Part shown: one piece after another, positions 17,691 through 26,976 of the stretch
How the letters are laid out: the number at the start of each line of letters is the position of its first letter
Numbering within the stretch: position 1 is the first letter of the stretch
Assembly: GCA_025062105.1 (NCBI GenBank)
Contig: JANXAQ010000022.1
Span: 1 to 43,313, forward strand
DNA length: 43,313 bases
Source of the DNA: Thermoguttaceae bacterium
Lineage (GTDB): Bacteria; Planctomycetota; Planctomycetia; Pirellulales; Thermoguttaceae
Reading direction: 5' to 3'
The notes under the pieces: generated by a model
Databases searched by the model: none
What the model was told of the DNA's origin: nothing
What the model saw: the letters and a program-made list of their open reading frames with translations, nothing else
Translations under genes and position numbers: made by a program

Positions 17691-17799
17691 GGCTCTGGGG
17701 AAAGGTTGTCCGCAGTGGGGGAGTTTTTGCCCATCCTGGTGGGCTTTGCTTCAGTTATGGTAGGTTTAGGCATCCGAGAGGAGACGGTTTCAATAGCCC
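17691..17799 (+). mobile_element. Family D MITE-like element
   Basis: Runs from GGCTCTGGGGAAAGGTTG to GGTTTCAATAGCCC, with interior CCATCCTGGTGGGCTTTGC. It is the second D copy within 270 bp, in the same orientation. Confidence 0.7.
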
Positions 17800-17841
17800 C
17801 AGTGGGGGGTGTAAAAATTGAGCAACGCGAAGCGAAAGCGC

Positions 17842-17936
17842 AAAAAAAAGGGGCCTCTAACGGGCCACTGCCGCAGTGACCCGATCGGGCGGCAAGGGCA
17901 AGGCAACCGCCCGACCCCCATTCCGTCAGAGGCCCC
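17842..17936 (-). ncRNA. Candidate structured RNA or orphan terminator (minus strand)
   Basis: On the minus strand a perfect 9-bp outer stem (GGGGCCTCT with AGAGGCCCC, plus-strand arms 17850-17858 and 17928-17936) extends by four more pairs after one mismatch. It encloses a hairpin with an 8-bp stem (TCGGGCGG/CCGCCCGA, 17885-17914) and another with CACTG/CAGTG plus CGGG/CCCG (17861-17883). The outer stem is followed on the minus strand by eight T (17842-17849), as in an intrinsic terminator. Just upstream, a 17-bp word ATAGACAGCTAATTAAG occurs twice with a 19-bp period (17960-17995). No gene feeds into it from the right, so it could be a small RNA gene ending in its own terminator. It matches no RNA family I can name. 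Confidence 0.45.
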
Positions 17937-17959
17937 ACGGGCCAGTCTTATCTACAAGT

Positions 17960-17995
17960 CTTAATTAGCTGTCTATGCCTTAATTAGCTGTCTAT
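17960..17995. repeat. Two 17-bp direct repeats, 19-bp period
   Basis: CTTAATTAGCTGTCTAT occurs at 17960-17976 and 17979-17995, separated by GC. The second copy runs into TTTTTT on the plus strand. The repeats could be operator half-sites or promoter parts for the minus-strand hairpin region; this is inference. Confidence 0.6.
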
Positions 17996-17996
17996 T

Positions 17997-18603
17997 TTTT
18001 ACTACCTTTCCCCTACCGTTTATCCCCTCCAATGCCCTGGGAACTGCGATTACGGGAGAGTTCCCAACAAGATGCAGCAATTTTTCTGGGGTTCTGCAGG
18101 TTTCGGTCTGTTTTCTGGAGATTACACTCAGTGCCTGGGAAAGCAATTTTCTGTAGGTCTTTGCTTTTTCCGAAAAGTTTACACTTGCATAAAGCATGCC
18201 AAAAGCTTCGTTTCCCCGAGTTGCATAGAGGCTTTTTTTCGGCGTTTTGTTAAGTCTTCGGAACCCGGTGAATGGGATTGCAAAAGATCGCCGTAAGTTC
18301 TTCTTATGGAATAGGTTAGATTTCTTCACTTTTCTTCGGGGTTGCCAGTTTTTCTCCTAGAGATCCAATAGGAGGGTAAACGAAAGAGTTTCTCGGTTAG
18401 CAGAGAGAGTCCCTCTTATTGGTGGTTCGATATACCACACCATCCGAAAGTGTGACATATTTTGCAACACTCCTAAAAAGATTTCCTAGCTTCGCTGATT
18501 CCTTCCCCCCAAAAGTAGCATTTTCTCCCTCCACCTCATAAAAGGACAGACAATTTTCTGCACATCACTTCTGAAGTCTTTTTTAACCCTACATGCTCAC
18601 CTT
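17997..18603. other. Non-coding stretch
   Basis: A 118-residue minus-strand frame (17973-18329) has a Lys/Arg-rich composition and no domain or clear ribosome binding site, so it is not called. Nothing else was recognised. Confidence 0.45.
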
Positions 18604-18608
18604 CTGAG

Positions 18609-18757
18609 CTCGACTGTTGCCATTTTCCTAACTGCTTTTGCTTCCAGGAGTTACAACGAAACTTCCTTTTGTTCACCCAATTTTCTAACTCCAATAGTTC
18701 CAAGAAATTAGAACTTTTTTTCCTCTGGGAGGAAGCTGAAAAATGGGAAAAGTGGAG
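18609..18757. mobile_element. Family A element with 5-bp target duplication CTGAG
   Basis: Ends CTCGACTGTTGCCATTTT and AAATGGGAAAAGTGGAG, 149 bp. Flanks are CTGAG at 18604-18608 and CTGAG at 18758-18762. Confidence 0.88.
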
Positions 18758-18856
18758 CTGAGAAGTCTAGGGAAGAAGTTTGGTTTGATAGCTCCAAACC
18801 TCTTGGGATGGGCTAATTGGGATGGGCTAAAAGGTTTTGGTAGTTGAAATAATGAA

Positions 18857-19045
18857 GAAACCTCTGCAAAATCCGAACATATAGGGAACTTTGTGAACCT
18901 TTGATTTTTAGCCGGTCGGTTGTCCTACCTGGATATCTCCAACTATTGGGTGCTAGCAATGCTACCAGCCCATATGGTTTTCTAGAGGAAGGACAAGCCA
19001 AAATGGTTAAAAAAACCCTTTCTGAATTATGCCCAGAGTGTTTCC
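18857..19045. mobile_element. Family C MITE-like element
   Basis: Runs from GAAACCTCTGCAAAATCC to ATTATGCCCAGAGTGTTTCC. The interior words CCGGTCGGTTGTCC and TATTGGGTGCTAGCAATGC are present. Confidence 0.75.
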
Positions 19046-19797
19046 GCCTCTTCCCGGTGCTCCTTTGAGGCACCAGTCTGCACCAGCTACCAAGGGTAGT
19101 GTGCAGAAAATTGTCCGAAAACCCATATTGCGCAATTTGCCCCCTTTTCCTTCTATTGCTTGCGGTTATATACAAGTGAAATTTCTGTGGAAGTGCCATT
19201 CGGCAAAATGGACAATATAGACAATATACATAAAAAGTTATGGCAAAGAGCAACCATTTGGCTCTAAAGACTATATTTCCCAAATTCCTCAAAATCTGCT
19301 GATCCACCGGTTCCAAAGCCCATTTGTTACCTATCCAGCCGCAGTAGGAGGCCTGGCTGGCCCCTGGGACCTCCAATATGGTGTATACCCAGGCGAGCCT
19401 TCTATTGGTGGATCCTGCTCCAAAACCTATGCTAGCAATGCCCACTTATGCATAATCTTTTCTAAACGGTTGGGGTGAGGGTGGAAGGAGGAAAACTAGG
19501 GGGGCTTTTTGTCTGCTGGAGCCGGCAAGCTTCGCTGGCTATCCTCTGCCCGGGGCATTAGTATCTACACATACCAGCTTTCTCCTCCACCATGTTATCG
19601 TCTCCACCATGTGATCGTCTTACAACCGATTGACCTCCCCATATTGCGGTTCCGAAAAGATGGTCAGATATCAATGTTGGGAGAGAGGCCACTTCAATTT
19701 ATTTTCTTAGCATTAAACGATCCCGCTTTGAGAAACCAGATTATCCCAGTTGTTGGGGGGTAGAAACTGGTTTAATAGGCCAATCAGAGGTTTAGAA
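19046..19797. other. Non-coding stretch
   Basis: Plus-strand frames at 19029-19220 and 19509-19763 have no recognised domain. A CACCATGT(T/G)ATCGTCT word is doubled near 19590-19620. GGGCATTAGTATCTACACAT near 19553 resembles GGGCATTGGTCTCTACACAT near 26741, a weak hint of another repeat family. Confidence 0.4.
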
Positions 19798-19949
19798 AAT
19801 CGAGTTTTGGCATTTTTGGGTTCGCTTTAGAAGAGCAATGCTATAACTGCTTGGAACTGTTGGCGGTAGGAAATTGGTGGGCATAGAAGGAAGCTTCATC
19901 GTAAGTACTTGAGGCAAAACAAGTTAGGGGAAAATGGGAAAAGGGGAAC
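19798..19949. mobile_element. Family A element, degenerate
   Basis: Left end ATCGAGTTTTGGCATTTTTG, right end AAAATGGGAAAAGGGGAAC. The inner GGCGGTAGGAAATTGG and AACAAGTTAGG are recognisable. Confidence 0.6.
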
Positions 19950-20135
19950 TATAAAAGGCTCCGAAAATTTTTATTTTGCTTCTGAGCCGGTTTGAACTCC
20001 GTGGCGTAAAAAGAATGGACTAGTAAAGGGGTGGGAACCGGCTAGACTAAGTAAAAGGCACCTTTATGCCGTGGTAGGTTAGGGTTTTCAAGGTAGGGGA
20101 GTCCCTCTGCTACTGGTTGGGGGAAAGGAACTCCG

Positions 20136-20972
20136 ATGCCGAACAATCCAGTCCGGATTGGCCCCTATTGGTGTGGTTTGGGCAAGCCGTTGGTGGTCAT
20201 TGCCGGGCCATGTGTGATAGAAACCGAAGCCCTGTGTCTGGAAATAGCGCACCGGCTAGCGGAACTGCAGACTCGGCTTTCCGTGCCCATGGTCTTTAAA
20301 GCTTCCTTCGACAAGGCCAATCGGACCAGCATCCATAGTTTTCGTGGTCCGGGTCTGGACAGGGGGTTAGAGATTTTGGCCAAAGTCAAACAGGCTACTG
20401 GTCTTCCGGTAACGACCGATATTCATTTACCGGAGCAAGCTAGAGCGGTAGCGGAGGTGTGCGATCTGATCCAGATTCCTGCTTTTTTATGTCGGCAGAC
20501 GGACCTATTAGTGGCGGCGGGGCAGACAGGACGGCCGGTGCATGTGAAGAAGGGGCAGTTTGTGGCACCGGCCGATATGGCTCATGTGGTGGGGAAGTTA
20601 GAGGCGGTTGGGTGTCGGGATATTTTGGTAGGGGAGCGGGGCACTTTTTTTGGCTATGGACGGTTGGTCAATGACATGCGGGCCATTGTCCAGATCCAGG
20701 CCTTGGGCGTGCCGGTGGTCTTTGATGCCACGCATAGTGTTCAGGAGCCGGGCGCTTTAGGAGGCGTTAGCGGGGGCAATCGGGCGATGGTCGAACCGTT
20801 GGCACGGGCCGCTGTGGCCGTCGGCGCCGATGCCTTGTTTTTTGAAACCCATCCAGATCCCGATCATGCTCTCAGCGATGGCCCGAACATGGTGCCTTTG
20901 GTTCAGTTGGAGCCGTTATTGCGGCGGCTTTTGTCGCTACGGGCTGTAGTGGAAAGTTTTACCCATGAATAA
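20136..20972 (+). CDS. kdsA: 3-deoxy-8-phosphooctulonate synthase (Kdo-8-phosphate synthase)
   Basis: The protein has 278 residues, the usual KdsA length. It condenses arabinose-5-phosphate with phosphoenolpyruvate to Kdo-8-phosphate, a step in making the lipopolysaccharide inner core, in the cytoplasm. Family blocks in order: [99 protein letters not shown] and [23 protein letters not shown] lies 7 bases before ATG 20136. The stop overlaps the start of the next gene by 8 bases. The residue after GP is Cys, as in metal-dependent KdsA enzymes. Confidence 0.96.
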   Translation: MPNNPVRIGPYWCGLGKPLVVIAGPCVIETEALCLEIAHRLAELQTRLSVPMVFKASFDKANRTSIHSFRGPGLDRGLEILAKVKQATGLPVTTDIHLPEQARAVAEVCDLIQIPAFLCRQTDLLVAAGQTGRPVHVKKGQFVAPADMAHVVGKLEAVGCRDILVGERGTFFGYGRLVNDMRAIVQIQALGVPVVFDATHSVQEPGALGGVSGGNRAMVEPLARAAVAVGADALFFETHPDPDHALSDGPNMVPLVQLEPLLRRLLSLRAVVESFTHE

Positions 20973-22758
20973 ACTCAGCCAGTGGGAAACCAGGCTTCTG
21001 TTAGTGCGTACAGGAGTTTTAGGGAGGATATTTTGGATGGCTATGTGGGCCGGGGGGTTAGCCACGTTAGTAGGCTGTGGGGTCCGGCCACCATCCGGTC
21101 AAGCTCCTTCCTCCCCGCCTGGTGCAGAGTCGGTTTCTGGTATCTCCGCCGACGAACTGTTTCAGCTGGCCCTGGATAATCTGGAACATTTGGAAAAATA
21201 TCACGTCGGCCAAATGCTCCAGCAGGTTGTGGAACGTTTGAACCAATGGATTAAATTTCAGCATCGGCCTGACCACTGGCGTCCGGATCCGTTGATCAGT
21301 CGGTTACCGAAACAGTATCAGGAGCTGCCTTCGGTTCGGAAGGTAGCGGAATTGGAGTTTCCGTTAGAAGACGGCTATGTGCTCTTAGCAGCGCTTTGGA
21401 CAAGGGATTTGGCTAAGTGGATCAGTGGGCAAACACCCGACGAACTTCAGCAAGCCCAAAAACTGTTCGATTGGACGGTGCGGAACATTCAGCTTCAGCC
21501 TGCCGGCGGAGAAGGACCGGCCTATTGGCGACAATTGCCGTGGGAAACGCTCCTTTTAGGCCGCGGAAGCTCTTTGGATCGAGCCTGGGTGTTTATCCTT
21601 TTAGCCCGCCAATTGGGGATCGAAGCGTTTCTGATAGCCCTGGCGCCGATCGAGGAGCAGCAGTCAGCCGGAGAAGTACCCTGGGCGGTAGGGGTGCTTC
21701 GGGAAAACGAGATTTATGTGTTTGATCCTACACTAGGAATTCCGATTCCTGGGCCGGAGGGAGTGCAAAAAGGGGCTAAGGGTGGGCTGGAGATACTACC
21801 TGCCAGTTTGCGGCAACTGGCCGACAATCCGCTGCTGCTGCGCCGATTGGATTTAGGGCCGCAGGAGCGATATCCGGTGGCTTCGGTGGATTTAGCTCGG
21901 GCGGTGGCCTTAATTGCGGCCTTGCCAGCGGAGTTGTCGCTTCGGATGCAGATGGTGGAGAGTCGGCTGGTGGGGGGAGGGTGGATGAGTTTGAGTGTGC
22001 AGCCCTCCCAGCTGGCCGAGCGGATTAAAGCCGCTGGCGGGGTTCGAGACGTGAAATTATGGACCCGCCCCTTTACGATCGCCTGGCAGCGTCAGCAACA
22101 GGCCCAGGATAGGGAATTTGCTTTATGGCATACATCGGTCATGGCCCCGTTTTGGATCCAGCGTGCTGAGCCGCCGCCACGCCGAAGGACGCAAGATCCC
22201 CAGGAAAATCTTTCCAGTACCCAGGTAGTGCGGGAACCTATCTTGCCGTTATGGCGGGGCCGGGTTGCCCATCTGCGAGGAAATCTCTCCGGAGAGCGAG
22301 GCGCTAGCTATTTCTATCACTTAGCTCGGCCTCCGGAATCGGAACTGAATATTGCCGTAGCCGAGGGAAAAATGCCTTTGCCAGTTCGGGATCTGTTCCT
22401 GCGGGCCAAGCAGGATGCCAGTTATTGGTTGGGGCTAGTCTGTTTTGATTTAGGGGAATATCAGGCGGCGTTGGATTATTTTCAGAAGCGTTGTTTGGAA
22501 CTTTGGCCGGACGGCCCCTGGCGAAGCGGGGCCTATTACAACCTAGGCCGAACCTATGAGGCCTTAGCCCAATATGAGCAAGCCATCCGGTCCTATGAGG
22601 CCGACCCTCAGGCACCGGATCACTATGGCCGAAGGTTGCGAGCCCGATGGATAAAAGAACATTTTCTCTCCGAGACCGGATCTCCCTCATCCGTAGAAAA
22701 AAGTCCATCACCTCCCCCACTCTCGAAAGACTCCAGCAAAGCCCCTTCATCCAAATAG
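20965..22758 (+). CDS. Lipoprotein with transglutaminase-like fold and C-terminal TPR-like helices
   Basis: The protein has 597 residues. ATG 20965 lies inside the 3' end of kdsA. The signal peptide ends at lipobox L-V-G-C (Cys38), so the protein is probably lipid-anchored. Residues 155-260 resemble a transglutaminase-like domain ([14 protein letters not shown], then [20 protein letters not shown]), but the catalytic Cys position holds Ser202-Ser203, so peptide cross-linking or protease activity is unlikely. Residues about 480-560 hold at least two TPR-like helical pairs ([37 protein letters not shown]). The Ser/Pro/Lys tail is short. Overlap with kdsA suggests co-translation, but a link to lipopolysaccharide is only contextual. 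A family C element starts 3 bp after the stop. Confidence 0.75.
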   Translation: MNKLSQWETRLLLVRTGVLGRIFWMAMWAGGLATLVGCGVRPPSGQAPSSPPGAESVSGISADELFQLALDNLEHLEKYHVGQMLQQVVERLNQWIKFQHRPDHWRPDPLISRLPKQYQELPSVRKVAELEFPLEDGYVLLAALWTRDLAKWISGQTPDELQQAQKLFDWTVRNIQLQPAGGEGPAYWRQLPWETLLLGRGSSLDRAWVFILLARQLGIEAFLIALAPIEEQQSAGEVPWAVGVLRENEIYVFDPTLGIPIPGPEGVQKGAKGGLEILPASLRQLADNPLLLRRLDLGPQERYPVASVDLARAVALIAALPAELSLRMQMVESRLVGGGWMSLSVQPSQLAERIKAAGGVRDVKLWTRPFTIAWQRQQQAQDREFALWHTSVMAPFWIQRAEPPPRRRTQDPQENLSSTQVVREPILPLWRGRVAHLRGNLSGERGASYFYHLARPPESELNIAVAEGKMPLPVRDLFLRAKQDASYWLGLVCFDLGEYQAALDYFQKRCLELWPDGPWRSGAYYNLGRTYEALAQYEQAIRSYEADPQAPDHYGRRLRARWIKEHFLSETGSPSSVEKSPSPPPLSKDSSKAPSSK

Positions 22759-22761
22759 TAT

Positions 22762-22949
22762 GCAACCTCTGCCAAATCCTGAACATAAACTGAACTACAT
22801 GAACTTTTGATGCTATATGGATTGCCCATCCCTACTGAAAGCCTTACCCTACCTAGGTTGCTAGCAGTCCGAAAACCCAATATATTGGCTAAGGCCTGAA
22901 GCGAACCAAAATGCCATAGAAATCTCTCCCCCGAATTCCCGAGACGTCC
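22762..22949. mobile_element. Family C MITE-like element (degenerate right end)
   Basis: Starts GCAACCTCTGCCAAATCC and contains TGAACTTTTGATGC and CCCAATATATTGGCTAAGG. The right end GAATTCCCGAGACGTCC is decayed. It lies immediately downstream of the lipoprotein gene. Confidence 0.65.
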
Positions 22950-22966
22950 AAATGCTTTGCACTTAG

Positions 22967-23113
22967 TTCGGCTTATGCAGTTTTCCCTAACTTGTTTTGT
23001 CAACAGGAGTTACGGCGATCCGCTCTTTTGTCCACGCAACTTCCTCAAGTCAATACTTCCAAGGAGTTAGAGCTTTTCCCCTCCGCACACAGCCAACAAT
23101 GGCAAAAGTCGAG
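22967..23113. mobile_element. Family A element with 5-bp target duplication CTTAG
   Basis: Left end TTCGGCTTATGCAG (decayed), right end TGGCAAAAGTCGAG. Flanks are CTTAG at 22962-22966 and CTTAG at 23114-23118. First member of an A-B-A chain. Confidence 0.82.
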
Positions 23114-23118
23114 CTTAG

Positions 23119-23273
23119 AGTCTGCCCTGAAATTGGAATTTGGGCGGTTTCCCATAGGTTTTGGCCGACCAGCTCCTACCCTTCAGATTCCTTTAAAACC
23201 AGGATTTTGGGATTCTGGGAAACTGAGGAAATAAACCTCCTTTCATCATAGAAAATGCTTTTTCGGACAGCCT
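23119..23273. mobile_element. Family B element flanked by CTTAG on both sides
   Basis: Runs from AGTCTGCCCTGAAATTGG to TTTTTCGGACAGCCT, 155 bp. Flanks are CTTAG at 23114-23118 and CTTAG at 23274-23278, each shared with a neighbouring A copy. Confidence 0.88.
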
Positions 23274-23278
23274 CTTAG

Positions 23279-23420
23279 CTCGACTTTTGCCAATTTCCAG
23301 AAGGCCTTCTTTGGCGGTTTTAACCTCCTGAAAATATTGGAGTTAGGGGATTTACGAAACAAAAACCCTCAAACCTAACTCCTGAAATAAAAGAGGTTAC
23401 CAACAATGGCAAAAGTCGAG
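23279..23420. mobile_element. Family A element with 5-bp target duplication CTTAG
   Basis: Ends CTCGACTTTTGCCA and TGGCAAAAGTCGAG, 142 bp. Flanks are CTTAG at 23274-23278 and CTTAG at 23421-23425. Confidence 0.9.
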
Positions 23421-23485
23421 CTTAGCAAACCGAGTCTATAAAGGGATGTTTCTTCGGCACTATTGGAGGCAAACTAAGAGTTTGT

Positions 23486-23596
23486 GACTCTGTGGAAACC
23501 GTTTCCAGTCGGAGGCCTAAACCCACCAAAACGCAAGCAAAACCGACCAGTATGGTTAAAATCTCCCCAGACTGGGGAGCACCTTCCAACAGAGCC
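23486..23596 (-). mobile_element. Family D MITE-like element, minus orientation
   Basis: GACTCTGTGGAAACCGTTTC, then CGGAGGCCTAAACCCACC, ending ACCTTCCAACAGAGCC. This is the reverse complement of the other D copies. Confidence 0.75.
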
Positions 23597-23791
23597 AGAT
23601 AGCCTCTAAGTTAGGGAAAATAGCAAAACTCCTACGTGAAGAAGAGATCTTCGTTTTTCCCCGGGTTTTCAAGCTGACAGGTTCGCCTGGGAGAATCGGG
23701 AAAAGGTATTGGGGATTTTGGAGCTTCTAGGCAATTGTCTGGGGGCAAACAGGAAAAATGCATTTTCAGCACAGTGTGGAAGGAGTTTCCT

Positions 23792-25087
23792 ATGACGGGA
23801 ACACATCGATGGGACCGACGGCAGTTTTTGAGTTATATGGGAGCGATGACCGCCTCGTCAGTAGGCGGCTTATCAGCCGGTCTGGCCAAGGCATGGCACG
23901 CCCTCCCCCAGATGAGCCAGACGGAACATTTCTGGTATCGAGTCCAGATAGCGGGGCCGTATGTCGATAGCCAGCGGGAAAACAAGGCCTTCGGCTTTAC
24001 CGAAGATGCCATCTGGGTCTCGGAAGACAATGGGCAAACCTGGCCCCATCGCCGGGCCTTCGACGATGCCCGGAATATCACCTTCAGTTGCATCCTGAAA
24101 AACGGGGTGATTCTCTTTGCTACGCAGAATCGGCTCTATCGAACCACCGACAAACTGGACCAGCTGGAGGAGATTCGGGTCAAAAACCCAGACGGCTCCG
24201 ACTACCTGCCGCACAAACCGCAAAATCCCAAGTATCCCGGCTGGTACTTTTTGAGCCTCACCGGGGTGAGCACCTGGCAGGTGGATGGCCGGGAGATGCT
24301 GGTCTGGGGCAATTACGGCAATGTCCAAGGCGGGGCCACGCCGATAAACATCTATTACTCTGCCGATGGCGGCCAAACCGTTAAAATCGCCTACGCCTTC
24401 GGACAGAACCCCTATTTTCGGGACAACGGCACTCCCACCGGTGGGCCAACCGGCACCCTCTTGGGCAATCCTGATAATAAGCTCATCTGCCGACATGTCC
24501 ATTGTGTGGCTTACAACCCCGAAGAACGGGCCTTCTACGCCTGTACCGGGGATGCCAATCGGCCAGAAGGTTTTGAGTGCCATTGGCTACGCGGTGTCTA
24601 CGACGCCTCAAAAGACCAGTGGGATTGGAAGCTGCTCGTCTCGGCTAGTCTCAATAGCCGATATAAAAGCGGCGGGATCAATTTTGTGGATGGCAAGGCC
24701 TACTGGATTAGCGACGCCAACGGGCCGCTGCCGCATGACCGCGGCATCTTCTGCTGCCGACCGGAGGACATTCCCGACACAAAAGCCCATACCCTGCTCT
24801 TCAATCCCAAATATGAATGCGCCAATATGATCATCCAGGACGGCGTGATCCTGGCCGCCCATTACGCCACGGCGTCGCCTTTTACCTGCGGTATTATCTT
24901 CTCGCCGGATATGGGCAAAACCTGGGCCGAATATGATCTCAAACAGCTGGGTAAGCGTTCACCAGTGCGTTTTAGCCGCAAAAACGCCGACGGCTGGTTC
25001 CGGGCCGATCTGCGCACCGGCTGGATCGACCGCGCTGAGGTAATCTTTATCAAACCGAAAACGTTCACCCAAAAGGCCGACTCCTAA
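23792..25087 (+). CDS. Tat-exported Asp-box (sialidase-like propeller) protein
   Basis: The protein has 431 residues. ATG 23792 was chosen because AAGGAG lies 7 bases upstream and it starts directly at a twin-arginine signal (RWDRRQFL, Arg9-Arg10); the frame extends to 23735 without support. The mature part holds Asp-box (BNR) motifs S-x-D-x-G-x-T-W: SEDNGQTW at 77-84, a variant SADGGQTV at 190-197, and SPDMGKTW at 371-378, typical of six-bladed sialidase-type propellers. Cys-containing loops occur around residues 233-265. Sialidase catalytic residues were not confirmed, so the protein may be a sugar-binding or other exported propeller. Tat export suggests folding in the cytoplasm, possibly around a cofactor or metal. 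It stands alone, between a family D and a family A element. Confidence 0.75.
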   Translation: MTGTHRWDRRQFLSYMGAMTASSVGGLSAGLAKAWHALPQMSQTEHFWYRVQIAGPYVDSQRENKAFGFTEDAIWVSEDNGQTWPHRRAFDDARNITFSCILKNGVILFATQNRLYRTTDKLDQLEEIRVKNPDGSDYLPHKPQNPKYPGWYFLSLTGVSTWQVDGREMLVWGNYGNVQGGATPINIYYSADGGQTVKIAYAFGQNPYFRDNGTPTGGPTGTLLGNPDNKLICRHVHCVAYNPEERAFYACTGDANRPEGFECHWLRGVYDASKDQWDWKLLVSASLNSRYKSGGINFVDGKAYWISDANGPLPHDRGIFCCRPEDIPDTKAHTLLFNPKYECANMIIQDGVILAAHYATASPFTCGIIFSPDMGKTWAEYDLKQLGKRSPVRFSRKNADGWFRADLRTGWIDRAEVIFIKPKTFTQKADS

Positions 25088-25179
25088 ATAGATCTATTCC
25101 GAGGGTTCTCCCTACCTGGGGCGCCACAGCAAAGGCCGGTACACTCACAAATCTAGGGTTTTTATTAAAAGGCAGTAAG

Positions 25180-25327
25180 TTCGACTTTTGCCATTTTTTG
25201 TAACTTCTTTTATTTCAGGGGCTTAGGTTTTGAGGACTGTTTGTTCAGCAAATTTCCTAACTCCAATATTTTCAAGGGGTTAGAAGAGCCAAAGGGGGCT
25301 CTACCCTGGAAAATGGCAAAAGTCGAC
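25180..25327. mobile_element. Family A element with 5-bp target duplication GTAAG
   Basis: Ends TTCGACTTTTGCCATTTTTT and AAAATGGCAAAAGTCGAC, 148 bp. Flanks are GTAAG at 25175-25179 and GTAAG at 25328-25332. Confidence 0.9.
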
Positions 25328-25424
25328 GTAAGAAGCCGCTCCATTCGGACGACTCTGCAGCAAGCTGGCCAAGAGGTTTTCTTTATAGATTCTTTTTCTG
25401 GATAGCTGAACAAGGAGTGAACCG

Positions 25425-25886
25425 ATGGGATGGTACATGACGCGGGATGGGGTTACACGCTACGGACCTTATACGGAGGAACAACTTCGGGAATTGGCCA
25501 ATGCGGGCCGACTATTGCCTACAGATATGGTTTGGCGTGAGGGGATGGACCGATGGGCGGCGGCCAGCAGTGTGCCGGGCCTGACCTTTCCCCCGCCTGC
25601 TCCGCTCATGCCGCCGCCGGCTGCCGCTAGTGGATCGGTCAGTCATGGCGGAAATCGAATCGCTGCCGGAGTATGCGGCATTCTTTTGGGATCGTTAGGT
25701 ATTCACAAATTTATCATTGGGCTTACCGGTCCCGGCATCATCATGCTGCTGGTAACCCTGCTTACCTGCGGCATTGGCGGAGTGGTCATGAGCATCATCG
25801 GGATTATTGAAGGCATCATCTATCTGAGCAAGTCGGACGAGGAGTTCTATCAGACCTATATCGTCGGCAAAAAAGGCTGGTTCTAA
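25425..25886 (+). CDS. GYF-like domain and TM2-type membrane protein
   Basis: The protein has 153 residues; AAGGAG lies 7 bases before ATG 25425. Residues 1-50 are a GYF_2-type domain (WYMTRDGVTRYGPYTEEQLR, then LLPTDMVWREGMDRW), a small fold thought to bind proline-rich peptides. A Pro/Ala linker (PPPAPLMPPPAAA) follows. Residues 75-130 form two membrane segments with the TM2 pattern (GILLGSLGIHKFIIG...ITCGIGGVV). The combination is common in planctomycetes, and a role in envelope protein interaction is only inference. The TAA stop (25884-25886) lies inside the CTAAA target duplication of a family A element, so the insertion hit exactly at the gene's end while preserving the protein. Confidence 0.85.
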   Translation: MGWYMTRDGVTRYGPYTEEQLRELANAGRLLPTDMVWREGMDRWAAASSVPGLTFPPPAPLMPPPAAASGSVSHGGNRIAAGVCGILLGSLGIHKFIIGLTGPGIIMLLVTLLTCGIGGVVMSIIGIIEGIIYLSKSDEEFYQTYIVGKKGWF

Positions 25887-25887
25887 A

Positions 25888-26035
25888 CTCGACCTTTGCC
25901 ATTTTTCCTAACTGCTTTTGCTTCCAGGAGTTACAACGAAACCTCCTTTTGTTCACCCAATTTCCTAAGTCCAATAGTTACAAGAAGTTAGAACTTTTCT
26001 CCTCCGGTAAGAAGCTAAAAATGGCAAAAGTCGCG
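25888..26035. mobile_element. Family A element inserted at a stop codon, target duplication CTAAA
   Basis: Ends CTCGACCTTTGCCATTTTTC and AAAATGGCAAAAGTCGCG, 148 bp. Flanks are CTAAA at 25883-25887 and CTAAA at 26036-26040. The left flank contains the stop codon of the GYF/TM2 gene. Confidence 0.92.
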
Positions 26036-26180
26036 CTAAAGGCCATTTTTTCATTTCTCCTGGGGGAGCCTCGTTTCGCATCTGCCCGTCCCAAGCCAAT
26101 CTCAATCCCTCTGACAGCCCACGTTGAGCTCCCTTGCCCACCAAGAGCTTCAAAAAAATAAGCTTACCTTCCCTTTATGA

Positions 26181-26630
26181 GCGGCAAGGTGCCCATGTGT
26201 TTGGGAGTTTCATTTTATTAGAGGCCAGACAGTACCACCGCCGGACACCGGCTGCTTCGGCACAAGTGCCATCCTGGGCAATTACATCCAAACCAGCGCC
26301 GGTATCCTGGAAATCGACATCCAAAGCGCCACCAGTTACGATAGGGTTTCGGTCCAGGGTAATGCCACCCTAGCTGGCCTGGTGCTGGTCGATCTTTGGG
26401 GAAGTTACAGCCCAGGCCAAGGGCAATGGTTTGATATTCTAACGGCCACCGGCACAATCAACATCACCGGTCTGAGATCGCCCGGCGCTGTATTAAGAGT
26501 GGTCGATGCCGCTGGCGGCGGCCAAATCTTGCAACTTCAGGTCCCAGAACCTAGTACCTGGGCACTGGCCGGACTAGGACTGGTATTACTCCTGCTCAGC
26601 CGACGTCTTCGCCCAGCAACTCAAAACTAA
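26181..26630 (+). pseudogene. 5'-truncated PEP-CTERM protein remnant
   Basis: The frame ending at 26630 is open back to a stop at 26178 but has no plausible start before the conserved part begins. The translation GNYIQTSAGILEIDIQSATS...VSVQGNATLAGLVLVDLW resembles the repeat-rich beta-helical C-terminal part of large exported planctomycete proteins. It ends with a PEP-CTERM sorting signal: VPEPSTWALAG, a hydrophobic stretch (LGLVLLLL) and SRRLR. Intact members are usually several hundred residues long, so the 5' part is missing. A GTG at 26382 could start an 82-residue product, but no ribosome binding site supports it. The family A insertion just upstream may mark the break. Confidence 0.7.
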
Positions 26631-26640
26631 TCAGAGGGCC

Positions 26641-26976
26641 AGCCACTTTTTGGCAGAATGGCCGCACCCTGTTATCTCTGTAAAAGCGGGGATCCAGGCT
26701 TCGCTGTGCTGGTCTTTTGCTCACCGCCTCTCCCCACCGTGGGCATTGGTCTCTACACATCGTTTCGGAGCCCCAATATGTTGGGGTAAACTGGTCTGCA
26801 AAGCCACAACCTTATGTAGAAGAAGATACCCATGCACCGTGGCACAGGCCGGCCGAGGCAATGCCGAGGCCGGGTAAGCGGGATTGTTTTGCTACGGCTG
26901 CTTCCCAAGGGAGTCTGGATTCCTGCTTGTGCAGCACTAACATCCTAGGGTCGCTACTCGGCCGAAGCAGACCTGT
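26641..26976. other. Non-coding stretch between PEP-CTERM remnant and protease gene
   Basis: A GCGGGGATCCAGGCTTC near 26687 resembles part of family F. The frame at 26717-27073 shows no domain. No terminator was recognised. Confidence 0.4.

Noticed and set aside
17842-17936. 4.5S (SRP) RNA
   Set aside because: The strong closing stem is suggestive, but the conserved SRP domain motif GGUCAGGUCCGGAAGGAAGC is absent.
17973-18329. 118-residue minus-strand reading frame
   Set aside because: Basic, low-complexity translation without a recognised family or clear start signal, and it overlaps the doubled 17-bp repeats.
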